Source: Sedimentibacter saalensis
Lineage (GTDB): Bacteria; Bacillota; Clostridia; Tissierellales; Sedimentibacteraceae
Assembly: GCF_007830175.1 (NCBI RefSeq)
Contig: NZ_VLKH01000007.1
Span: forward strand, 62,001 to 126,000
Direction of reading: 5' to 3'
DNA length: 64,000 nt
Shown: positions 7,285-14,531 of the stretch, in pieces
Layout of the letters: every line of letters begins with the position of its first letter
Numbering within the stretch: position 1 is the first letter of the stretch
The notes under the pieces: generated by a model
Told to the model about the DNA's origin: nothing
Databases searched by the model: none
Seen by the model: the letters and a program-made list of their open reading frames with translations, nothing else
Made by a program: the position numbers and the translations under genes

Positions 7285-8319
7285 ATGAAATTCGGAAAAA
7301 TTAATAAGATTATAGCAATAGCAATGTGCGTGCCCATGATTTTAGCTGGCTGCGCAAAAAGTGACGCTGCAGACAAATCAGAGGCAGCTCAACCAAAACA
7401 AACTACAGAAGAAGCAACATCAGTAAAGGAAGAACAATTTACCATAGGAATAGCAGAACTTGTACAGCATCCGGCACTTGATGCTTCAAGACAGGGATTT
7501 ATAGATGAACTTGCAAATCAAGGCGTTAATGCAGTCCTTATAGACCAAAACGCTCAAGGTGAAATTTCAAATGCACAGATGATAGCAGAAAAATTTGTTA
7601 AAGATGATGTTGATTTAATATTTACAATAGCAACTATTACATCTCAGGCTGCGAAGCAGGCTATTGAGGGAACAGATATACCTTTAGTTTTCACAGCCGT
7701 TACAGATCCTGTTTTTTCACAGCTTGTTACTGCAATGGACGTTACGGACAACAACATTACAGGAGTTGTGGATGCAGCTCCAATAAAAGAAAACCTGGAA
7801 CTTTTCAAGGAACTAAAAAAAGATATAAAAACAATAGGAATTATTTATAATATAGGTGAATCAAATTCAGAGGTTCAAGTCAACCAGACAAAAGAAATTG
7901 CAAAGAGTTTAGGACTTACAATTGAAACAGTGGGAATTTCAACTGTAAATGACATACCTCAAGCTGTTAACACCGTTTCTAAAAATGCAGAAGGACTGTA
8001 CATTATAACAGACAACATGGTTGCATCATCAATTTCACTGGTGGCTAAGCTTGCTCAGGAAAACAAACTTTTAACAGTATCTGCAGACGGTACACATGTT
8101 GATGAAGGGATAATGGTTTCCAAAGGAATAAGCTTCTACGGAATAGGAAAGCAATCAGCAGTAATAGCAAAAAAGATTCTTGTGGACAAGGTTCCTGTTT
8201 CTGAAATACCGGTTCAGACAGCTCCTGAATTTGAAAAGAAAGTAAATGTGAAGACAATGGAAGCACTTGGTTTCACAAAAGACAATTCTGCATTCGAAGG
8301 GGCAGAGTTTGTCAATTAA
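7285..8319 (+). CDS. ABC transporter substrate-binding lipoprotein (TrpX-like)
   Basis: A 344-residue periplasmic-binding-type protein of the ABC_sub_bind family. The ATG at 7285 is used because GGAGGA lies five bases upstream; the ATG at 7273 overlaps that RBS. The N-terminus is a lipoprotein signal (KINKIIAIAMCVPMILAGC, lipobox LAGC), then an Ala/Thr/Glu-rich linker and the domain from TIGIAELVQHPALDASRQGF. This family, with its permease and ATPase, is known as the tryptophan-type uptake system TrpXYZ in Gram-positives. Here the upstream T-box points to tyrosine. It is first in a three-gene operon. Confidence 0.9.
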   Translation: MKFGKINKIIAIAMCVPMILAGCAKSDAADKSEAAQPKQTTEEATSVKEEQFTIGIAELVQHPALDASRQGFIDELANQGVNAVLIDQNAQGEISNAQMIAEKFVKDDVDLIFTIATITSQAAKQAIEGTDIPLVFTAVTDPVFSQLVTAMDVTDNNITGVVDAAPIKENLELFKELKKDIKTIGIIYNIGESNSEVQVNQTKEIAKSLGLTIETVGISTVNDIPQAVNTVSKNAEGLYIITDNMVASSISLVAKLAQENKLLTVSADGTHVDEGIMVSKGISFYGIGKQSAVIAKKILVDKVPVSEIPVQTAPEFEKKVNVKTMEALGFTKDNSAFEGAEFVN

Positions 8320-8425
8320 GAATGAAGAATGAAAAGTGAAGAATTATTAGATTAATCAAGGATTTGTGCTTTGCACAAATCCTAACCACAATTCTTAATT
8401 CTTAACTATTAATTCTTAATTAATT
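8314..8425. repeat. AATTAAG palindromic element, copy A
   Basis: Left arm AATTAAGAATGAAGAATG, central hairpin GGATTTGTGC/GCACAAATCC (8360-8369/8373-8382), right arm ATTCTTAATTCTTAAC...AATTAATT. The left arm supplies the TAA stop of the upstream lipoprotein gene. Related to copies near 10.9, 21.7, 29.3, 40.0, 43.8, 53.5 and 59.4 kb. Confidence 0.85.
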
Positions 8426-8444
8426 AACGGAAGGGATGACATAA

Positions 8445-9311
8445 ATGAACACATTAATGATTGCATCAATTGAACAAGGCCTCATATTTGCAGTGCTTGC
8501 AATAGGAGTTACCATAACATTTAAAATACTTGACTTTGCTGACATGAGCGTTGAAGGGACGTTCCCAATGGGAGCATTCATATTTTCAAAATTCATTATA
8601 GCAGGAGCAACACCATTAACAAGTACTATGATGGCATTTTTCCTTGGTACTCTAGCAGGTCTCATAACTTATACACTTAACATAAAACTGAAAATCAAGT
8701 CTCTGCTTTCTGGAATTCTCACAATGACCATTTTGTATTCAGTAAATTTAAGACTTAACGGAAAATCAAACATAGGACTTTTTAACTACTCTTCCATATT
8801 TGACGGCAGGGAAGCAGTGATAGTGTTAATTATAATAATAGCAGCCGTCAAAATACTGATGGACATGTTTTTGAAAACAGAAGTTGGATATCTTTTGATA
8901 GCAACAGGAGACAATGAAACCCTTGTAAAATCTCTTGGGGAAAATTCAAACAGGTATAAAATGATAGGACTCATGATATCAAACGGGCTTGTGGGATTAA
9001 GCGGAGCCATGATGGCACAGTACCAGGGATTTGCAGATATAAACATGGGTATGTCAATAATAGTTACAGCCATAGCTTCAATAATAGTGGGAGATACCAT
9101 ACTAAAAAAATCAAGGAAGCTAAAAAATACAACAAGAGCAATAATGGGAGCGTTGGTTTACAAATTCATAGGGGCGGTAGCCATTGACCTGGGCCTGGCA
9201 CCTACGGATCTGAAGGCAATAAATGCAATAATAGTGATTTTGTTTTTAAGCTACAATACATTTGCACCGGAAATAAAAAATAAGAGATCAACGGAGGCAG
9301 CACAATGCTAG
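8445..9311 (+). CDS. ABC transporter permease (TrpY-like)
   Basis: A 288-residue inner-membrane permease of the BPD_transp_2 type, with about eight hydrophobic segments. Typical family landmarks are FKILDFADMSVEGTF near residue 30 and the cytoplasmic GDNETLVKSLGEN loop near 155, the likely contact with the ATPase. GGAAGGG precedes the ATG. It is separated from the lipoprotein gene by a palindromic repeat element and overlaps the ATPase gene by seven bases. It forms the transmembrane channel of the T-box-controlled amino-acid uptake system. Confidence 0.9.
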   Translation: MNTLMIASIEQGLIFAVLAIGVTITFKILDFADMSVEGTFPMGAFIFSKFIIAGATPLTSTMMAFFLGTLAGLITYTLNIKLKIKSLLSGILTMTILYSVNLRLNGKSNIGLFNYSSIFDGREAVIVLIIIIAAVKILMDMFLKTEVGYLLIATGDNETLVKSLGENSNRYKMIGLMISNGLVGLSGAMMAQYQGFADINMGMSIIVTAIASIIVGDTILKKSRKLKNTTRAIMGALVYKFIGAVAIDLGLAPTDLKAINAIIVILFLSYNTFAPEIKNKRSTEAAQC

Positions 9312-10081
9312 ATATAAAGAACATGTCAAAGAGCTTCAACATAGGAACGGACAATGAAACAAACATATTCACAAGCTTTGACTTCCATATAAACAAGGGA
9401 GAATGCACAGGGATTCTCGGAGCAAACGGCTGCGGAAAGAGTACGTTGTTTAACATAATTAGCGGAGCAATAATACAGGAAGAAGGAGACATAATATTAA
9501 ACGGTGAAAACATAAACCGCCTTAAGGAAAATGAAAGGGCAAAATTCATAGGAAGAGTGCACCAGAACCCTTCTGCAGGAGTGTCTCCATCTCTCACAAT
9601 ACTTGAAAACATAAGCCTCTCAGACAAAAAATGCCAGAAGTTCGGTTTGAGAAAGCTCATAAACAAAAATAAAATAAGCCAGTATAGGGAAATGCTAAGC
9701 ACACTGGACTTAGGCCTGGAAAACAAGCTTGACACGGAAGTGAAATTTCTTTCGGGGGGGCAGAGGCAGTCTTTGTCACTTTTGATGGCAACAATGAACA
9801 AGCCGGAGCTTCTTCTGCTTGATGAACACACGGCAGCACTTGACCCAAAGACATCAAGGCTCATAATGGAAAAAACAAAGGAGCTCATAAATACCCACAG
9901 CATTACAACAATGATGATATCCCACAACGTGAGGGATGCCATAAAATATTCGGACAGAATAGTGATGCTTGACAAAGGACGTGTCATACTTGATGTGAAA
10001 AACGGATGTATCACAGAAAAGGAACTGCTTAATATTTACAACTCAAGGAATTCAGGAATGATGTTTCAGGAAGCTGTATAA
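9305..10081 (+). CDS. ABC transporter ATP-binding protein (TrpZ-like)
   Basis: A 258-residue ATPase subunit. It shows Walker A GANGCGKST (about 39-47), Q-loop region VHQNPSAGVSPSLTILENIS, signature LSGGQRQSLSL (about 150-160), Walker B LLLLDEHTAALD and the H-loop MISHNVRD. The glutamate after the Walker B aspartate is present, so it should be catalytically competent. Its start overlaps the permease stop, typical of a coupled transporter operon. It energises import by the upstream permease and lipoprotein. Confidence 0.93.
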   Translation: MLDIKNMSKSFNIGTDNETNIFTSFDFHINKGECTGILGANGCGKSTLFNIISGAIIQEEGDIILNGENINRLKENERAKFIGRVHQNPSAGVSPSLTILENISLSDKKCQKFGLRKLINKNKISQYREMLSTLDLGLENKLDTEVKFLSGGQRQSLSLLMATMNKPELLLLDEHTAALDPKTSRLIMEKTKELINTHSITTMMISHNVRDAIKYSDRIVMLDKGRVILDVKNGCITEKELLNIYNSRNSGMMFQEAV

Positions 10082-10089
10082 GAACAAAC

Positions 10090-10118
10090 TTGTGCCATGA
10101 TGTTTTTTAATATATAAT
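10090..10118 (+). promoter_or_regulatory. Candidate truA promoter
   Basis: TTGTGC (10090-10095), a 17-bp spacer and a perfect TATAAT (10113-10118). The -35 match is poor, so this is tentative. Confidence 0.45.
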
Positions 10119-10164
10119 GTCAATATAGCAAATAGTACAATAAATAATTGTTAACGGAGATACT

Positions 10165-10902
10165 ATGAGAAATATAAAGATGATAATTCAATATGATGGC
10201 ACAAGGTACAAAGGCTGGCAGAAGCAGACTGAAGACATAAACACTGTACAGGGAAAACTTGAGAGTATATTGGGCAATATGACAGGTGAGGAAATACAGC
10301 TTGTAGGCTGTGGAAGGACTGATACAGGAGTTCATGCCATAAATTACACTGCAAACTTTCATACAAATTCAACCATGAACACGGATGATATGCACAAATA
10401 TCTGAATGATAAGCTGCCTGATGACATTGCTGTAAAATCAATAAAAAATGCAAGCGAAAGATTTCATGCAAGATACAACATTTTGTCAAAGACATACATG
10501 TACAGAATAAACAACAGCGGAATTAAAAATGTTTTTGACAGAAAATACATTCATAGCATAGATGAGAAGCTTAATATTGAGAAAATGAGAGAATGTGCAG
10601 CTGTGCTTGTAGGCACACATGATTTTCAAAGCTTTACAACTCTTAAGTCAAAAACAAAATCAACTGTAAGGACTATAAATTTCATCAACATTGAAGATAA
10701 TGACGGCATAATTGAAATAGATGTTAATGGCAACGGTTTTTTGTGGAACATGGTAAGAATAATACTTGGAACATTAATTGAAGCAGGTAAGGAAAAGTTA
10801 AACCCTGAAGATGTGAAAAACATTCTTGAAGCAAAAAAAAGAGCCGAAGCAGGCCCAATGGTACCTGCAAAAGCGCTTTTCCTGAAAGACGTAGAATACT
10901 AG
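10165..10902 (+). CDS. truA: tRNA pseudouridine(38-40) synthase TruA
   Basis: A 245-residue pseudouridine synthase that isomerises U38-U40 in the anticodon arm of tRNAs. It shows the N-terminal IQYDGTRYKGWQKQ, the catalytic motif GCGRTDTGVHA with nucleophilic Asp53, and the C-terminal FLWNMVRIILGTLIE. Length and motif order are standard. It is separated from the transporter operon by 83 bases containing a candidate promoter. The gene ends at a palindromic terminator-like element shared with the convergent Fe-S gene. Confidence 0.96.
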   Translation: MRNIKMIIQYDGTRYKGWQKQTEDINTVQGKLESILGNMTGEEIQLVGCGRTDTGVHAINYTANFHTNSTMNTDDMHKYLNDKLPDDIAVKSIKNASERFHARYNILSKTYMYRINNSGIKNVFDRKYIHSIDEKLNIEKMRECAAVLVGTHDFQSFTTLKSKTKSTVRTINFINIEDNDGIIEIDVNGNGFLWNMVRIILGTLIEAGKEKLNPEDVKNILEAKKRAEAGPMVPAKALFLKDVEY

Positions 10903-10908
10903 TAAAAA

Positions 10909-10967
10909 CAATGAAGAGTTAAGAGTTAAGAATTAAATGAAGAGAACGGCCAGCCGTTCTCTGTTTT
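10909..10967. terminator. Hairpin terminator with AATTAAG half-arm (copy B)
   Basis: GAGAACGGC (10942-10950) / GCCGTTCTC (10953-10961) then TGTTTTT. The preceding GAAGAGTTAAGAGTTAAG is the same arm seen in the AATTAAG element family. It probably terminates truA. Confidence 0.7.
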
Positions 10968-11000
10968 TAAAATAATGTGTAAATCCTGAATTAACAAACT

Positions 11001-11027
11001 GTAGGGGCGGACCTTGTGTCCGCCCGC
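11001..11027. repeat. GTAGGGG hairpin repeat, copy 1
   Basis: GTAGGGG leads into GGGCGGAC (11005-11012), CTTGT and GTCCGCCC (11018-11025). Two relatives with compensating stem changes lie at 29.3 kb. It sits between the convergent truA and Fe-S genes. Confidence 0.8.
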
Positions 11028-11037
11028 TGGATAATTC

Positions 11038-11760
11038 TTAATTTTGAAGAATTCTTCCGTCTGTTGAAACTATTTTGAAGTCCCACGGAATCATTTTTCC
11101 TGAGTTTAATAAAGCAGTCTTTACTGCATTTACAATTCCTGTGCAGCAAGGAACTTCCATTCTTAAAACAGTGATGCTTTTTACATTGTTGTTTTTCAGA
11201 ATTTCTGTGAGCTTTTCTGAATAATCAACACTGTCAAGTTTAGGACATCCTATGAGTGTTACCTTTCCCTTCATGAATTCCTGATGAATGTTGGCATATG
11301 CATAGGCAGTACAGTCAGCTGCCACAAGAATGTGAGAATTGTCAAAGTATGGAGCATTTGGCGATACAAGTTTAATCTGTACAGGCCATTGTCTCAACTG
11401 ACTTGTTAGTTCTGACATTTCTGCTTTCACTGCCTTTGATACTGCAGGGGCTGTATTTACTTTGATTTCTTTTGCTGCATGTCCAGGACATCCGCATGGA
11501 AGAGGCTCCTGCTTGTTTTTTCTTTCTGCCATTCTTTTTTCAACCAGTTCCTTGTCGAACTCTTCAGCGTCTCTTTCAATAATTTCAATTGCATCAACCG
11601 GACATTGAGGGAGGCAGTCACCAAGACCATCACAGTATACGTCTGACAACAGAACAGCTTTTCCGTTAATTAATTCCAAAGCTCCTTCATGGCACGCATT
11701 TACGCACAAACCGCAGCCGTTACATTTTTCTTCATGTATTTTAACTATTTTTCTTTTCAT
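11038..11760 (-). CDS. Ferredoxin-type Fe-S protein
   Basis: A 240-residue protein with a 2[4Fe-4S]-like N-terminus. The first motif CNGCGLCVNAC is complete (Cys13, 16, 19, 23). The second, CDGLGDCLPQCP, has only Cys43, 49 and 53, so one position of the classical second cluster is replaced by a non-cysteine; this variant looks typical of the family. More cysteines follow (LPCGCPGH about 98-105, VPCCTG near 204). The role is unknown, presumably redox. It is divergent from a Crp/Fnr regulator with a shared palindrome between them, so it is the likely target of that regulator. RBS AAAGGGGA lies ahead of the ATG. Confidence 0.85.
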   Translation of the reverse strand: MKRKIVKIHEEKCNGCGLCVNACHEGALELINGKAVLLSDVYCDGLGDCLPQCPVDAIEIIERDAEEFDKELVEKRMAERKNKQEPLPCGCPGHAAKEIKVNTAPAVSKAVKAEMSELTSQLRQWPVQIKLVSPNAPYFDNSHILVAADCTAYAYANIHQEFMKGKVTLIGCPKLDSVDYSEKLTEILKNNNVKSITVLRMEVPCCTGIVNAVKTALLNSGKMIPWDFKIVSTDGRILQN

Positions 11761-11798
11761 ATTTATCCCCTTTAAATTTTACTTTACTTATTAATTAT

Positions 11799-11840
11799 AG
11801 TATATTAAAATGAAAAAGTAAAGTATGTAACATATGTTAC
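11799..11840 (-). promoter_or_regulatory. Crp/Fnr-type operator and promoter for the Fe-S gene
   Basis: Perfect 14-bp palindrome GTAACATATGTTAC at 11827-11840. On the - strand TATACT (11799-11804) places the palindrome centre at about -41.5, the position used by class II activation of Crp/Fnr proteins. The site also lies 17 bp ahead of the divergent regulator gene. As I recall, GTAACAnnTGTTAC-type sites have been proposed for clostridial HcpR regulators. Confidence 0.65.
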
Positions 11841-11856
11841 TTAATTTGAGGGGAAT

Positions 11857-12546
11857 ATGGAAGATATAATAAAGTTAATAAAAGATAATCAATTGTTTGA
11901 AAATATAAACGAAAATGAAATCAGTGCAATTCTTAAATGCAGCAAGGCAACAGTTGAAAGTTACCAGGAAAATCAAATAGTCTTTGAAAAAGAAGACACC
12001 ATTCAAAAAATGGGAATAGTTCTTGAAGGCGAATTCAACCTGGTTTCGCAAAAATACAGCGGAACCAGAGTTATAGTAACTTCTCTTGAAAAAGGTGATT
12101 TGTTTGGAGAAGCTTTGATTTTTTCTTCTATTAAAAAATCGCCATACGACCTGGTGAGCTCAGGAAACAGCAAGGTCCTTCTCATTCCATACGGAATATT
12201 TGTCAACATGTGTCAGGAAGTGTGCAACTTCCACAAGCAGCTTATAAGCAACATGCTTACAATTTTGTCAGATAAAATTGTTATGCTCAACAACAAGATG
12301 ACAATTCTCAATGCAGAAACGCTGAAAGGGAGAATTGCCCTTTATCTGTTGTCCATAAACAAAAAAACCAAGACAATGACATTCAACATGCCCATGAACA
12401 GGCAGGAACTGGCAGAATTTCTAAATGTAACAAGGCCATCCTTGTCAAGAGAACTTTCAAACATGCAAAAGGACGGTTTAATTGAAATTTACCGTTCATC
12501 GGTCAAAATAAAAGACATTGAAAGGCTTAAGGAACTGGCTGACTGA
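11857..12546 (+). CDS. Crp/Fnr family transcriptional regulator (HcpR-like)
   Basis: A 229-residue regulator. An N-terminal cyclic-nucleotide-binding-type beta barrel (LFENINENEISAILKCSKAT to GDLFGEALIF, about 11-88) is joined by a dimer helix to a winged HTH (MNRQELAEFLNVTRPSLSRE, about 170-189). It lacks the N-terminal cysteine cluster of FNR, so it is not an oxygen-sensing Fe-S FNR. Arrangement with an Fe-S protein and the palindrome type suggest the nitrosative/redox HcpR group. GAGGGG precedes the ATG. It likely binds the 11827-11840 palindrome and regulates both divergent genes. Confidence 0.87.
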   Translation: MEDIIKLIKDNQLFENINENEISAILKCSKATVESYQENQIVFEKEDTIQKMGIVLEGEFNLVSQKYSGTRVIVTSLEKGDLFGEALIFSSIKKSPYDLVSSGNSKVLLIPYGIFVNMCQEVCNFHKQLISNMLTILSDKIVMLNNKMTILNAETLKGRIALYLLSINKKTKTMTFNMPMNRQELAEFLNVTRPSLSRELSNMQKDGLIEIYRSSVKIKDIERLKELAD

Positions 12547-12569
12547 CAAATAGTACTTGTTAATACTCA

Positions 12570-12598
12570 TTGAAGATAGACGTTTTTTATGTTACAAT
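12570..12598 (+). promoter_or_regulatory. Promoter of the GNAT gene
   Basis: TTGAAG (12570-12575), a 17-bp spacer and TACAAT (12593-12598), located 23 bp ahead of the start codon. Confidence 0.65.
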
Positions 12599-12620
12599 AT
12601 TGTAAAATGGACGGTAGAAA

Positions 12621-13415
12621 ATGATTAGAAAATTATATGAAAAAGACAAAGACAATTTAATGAATTTTCTCATGGAAGAAGCTTCTCTTAATCTTTTTAT
12701 CATTGGTGATGTACTTAACACCGGATTCGAACAGGATTACATGGAGTTATGGGGAGAATTTATAGGCGATGAAATTATCGCAGTCCTTCTCAGATACTAC
12801 AATAACTTCATACCATATTACAAAGATGGAAGCAATGTAGATGTTGAACAGTTCAAGAAAATAATTGCTTCTCATAAAAAGAAGAAGCTTGTTTCAGGGA
12901 AATATGAAATTGTAATGAAATTTACAGATGCATTACAAGATGTTCAGGGAAGCCGTAAGTTTTTCTGTGAACTGAAGGACAAGACAAAACTACTTAAGGA
13001 AAATGATAAGTTCAATATAAAAAAAGCAACAGTTGAAGATGCTAATAGGCTTTCTGTTTTTCTGGAATCCATTGAAGAATTCAACAATACAGGCGAAGAC
13101 AGGGACATGCTTGAAAACAGCATCAGGACAAAAACCGGACGTTTTTATTTCATTGAAGACGAAGAAGGGAAAATAGTATGCACAGCAGGAACCTCGGCAG
13201 AAACAAAGCATGCAGCCATGATAGTGGACGTTGCAACAAGTCCCCAATACAGGAATAAAGGCCTGGCTGTAAACTGCCTTTCAAAACTCTGCATTGACAC
13301 ACTCAAGGACTGCCAAGGCATCTGCTTGTTTTACAGCAATGAAAAGGCAGGAAAAATATATCACGGAATAGGGTTTGAAACAACCGGCAATTGGATGATT
13401 GCAGCTGAAAAATAA
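12621..13415 (+). CDS. GNAT family N-acetyltransferase
   Basis: A 264-residue protein. The C-terminal half (about 130-264) has the GNAT fold with the acetyl-CoA motif VATSPQYRNKGLAVN (about 196-210), where the R-N-K-G-L-A segment forms the pyrophosphate loop. The N-terminal half (RKLYEKDKDNLMNFL...) resembles the accessory domain of two-domain GNATs that act on small molecules or peptides. The acceptor substrate is unknown. It has its own promoter and is followed after 26 bases by the YhaO/YhaN-like pair, so it may be first in that operon. Confidence 0.8.
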   Translation: MIRKLYEKDKDNLMNFLMEEASLNLFIIGDVLNTGFEQDYMELWGEFIGDEIIAVLLRYYNNFIPYYKDGSNVDVEQFKKIIASHKKKKLVSGKYEIVMKFTDALQDVQGSRKFFCELKDKTKLLKENDKFNIKKATVEDANRLSVFLESIEEFNNTGEDRDMLENSIRTKTGRFYFIEDEEGKIVCTAGTSAETKHAAMIVDVATSPQYRNKGLAVNCLSKLCIDTLKDCQGICLFYSNEKAGKIYHGIGFETTGNWMIAAEK

Positions 13416-13441
13416 GCATCTCTAAAAAGAAGGAGCAGGCT

Positions 13442-14530
13442 ATGAAACTTAAATTTATACATACATCTGACTTGCATTTAGGAAAAAAATTCAATATAAA
13501 AAATTTCAGTTTAAAAGAGCGGGAAAAAAGAAGACAGGAAATATGGGATGCCTTTGATGAAATTATAAAAACAGCAAGAAACGAAAAAACAGAATACCTG
13601 TTCATTGCAGGCGACATGACAGAAGGAGAATACATCAATTTCAAAGGCCTCAATAAAATTGCCAGAAAGTTCAAATCAATAGAAGATACAAATGTTGTAA
13701 TAGTCTGCGGAAAAAGCGATCCATACGGCATTGACAGCCTTTACGAGTATATTGACTGGTCTGACAACGTATATTTCATAAAAAGCACCGATACAGTGGA
13801 AAAATTATATTTTCCTAAGGACAATCTGTGCATACACGGGCTGAGCTGGGACAATTTGAATAACAGCGAAAGACCACAGCTTATTTATGACATATCTGTT
13901 GACGAAAACAAAATAAATGTTCTTCTTTTAAACTGTGAGCTTGAAGGAGAAACTGAATTTACAATCAATGTTGATATGGTTAAAAATAAGTTTGACTACT
14001 GTGCATTAGGAGGAAAACACAATTTTCACATGTATAGAAACAACGTTGTATACGCCGGTACACCTGAACCCTTAAACTTTGAGGAAAATGGCGACCATGG
14101 ATTTATTGTGGGCACCATTGAAAAAGGAAATGTGGAATACAAACTTGTGCCCATTGCAAAGAGAAAATTTACAACAAGAGACATCAATCTTGATGTGTCA
14201 TACAGTTTCAATAAAATTCTCGACCTGATTAAATTTTCAGGAGATACTTTTTCCAACATCAAGGATTATGTGAAAATAAACCTCACCGGTACAGTCAGTA
14301 CGGATATATCCATGGAAGAAGTGGAAAACGAAGCAAAACAATTTTTTTACTACATTGAGTTTGAGGAAAATTACTCATATAAAAATGCTGAAGATAAAAT
14401 ATACGACAGTAATGACTACAACATAATCGAATCTTTCAAGCTTCAGTTTGAAAATCATCAGGACAAAATGGAGCAACAGGCTTTTAAGCTTGGTCTTGAG
14501 GTTCTCAGAAAAGAAAAGGTGGTAAAATAA
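13442..14530 (+). CDS. Metallophosphoesterase, DNA repair exonuclease type (YhaO/SbcD-like)
   Basis: A 362-residue phosphoesterase with the SbcD/Mre11 motif series: HTSDLHLG (metal Asp and His, 7-14), AGDMTEGEY (about 59-67), a GKSD motif where GNHD is usual (about 90-93), and a GGKHN histidine site near 190. The GNH(D/E) motif reads VCGKSDPYG, so the usual histidine is replaced, a variation also seen in some YhaO-type proteins. It probably works with the ATPase encoded one base downstream as a nuclease-ATPase pair on DNA ends. The C-terminal region after 250 is the capping/adaptor part. Confidence 0.85.
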   Translation: MKLKFIHTSDLHLGKKFNIKNFSLKEREKRRQEIWDAFDEIIKTARNEKTEYLFIAGDMTEGEYINFKGLNKIARKFKSIEDTNVVIVCGKSDPYGIDSLYEYIDWSDNVYFIKSTDTVEKLYFPKDNLCIHGLSWDNLNNSERPQLIYDISVDENKINVLLLNCELEGETEFTINVDMVKNKFDYCALGGKHNFHMYRNNVVYAGTPEPLNFEENGDHGFIVGTIEKGNVEYKLVPIAKRKFTTRDINLDVSYSFNKILDLIKFSGDTFSNIKDYVKINLTGTVSTDISMEEVENEAKQFFYYIEFEENYSYKNAEDKIYDSNDYNIIESFKLQFENHQDKMEQQAFKLGLEVLRKEKVVK

Positions 14531-14531
14531 A

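Noticed and set aside
9202-10014. 270-codon frame on the - strand opposite the ABC ATPase
   Set aside because: Antisense shadow of a clear ATPase gene; no RBS and no recognisable domain.
13442-14530. Annotation as true SbcD with canonical nuclease function
   Set aside because: GNHD motif reads GKSD and the partner ATPase is YhaN-like with a membrane hairpin, so I keep the broader call.
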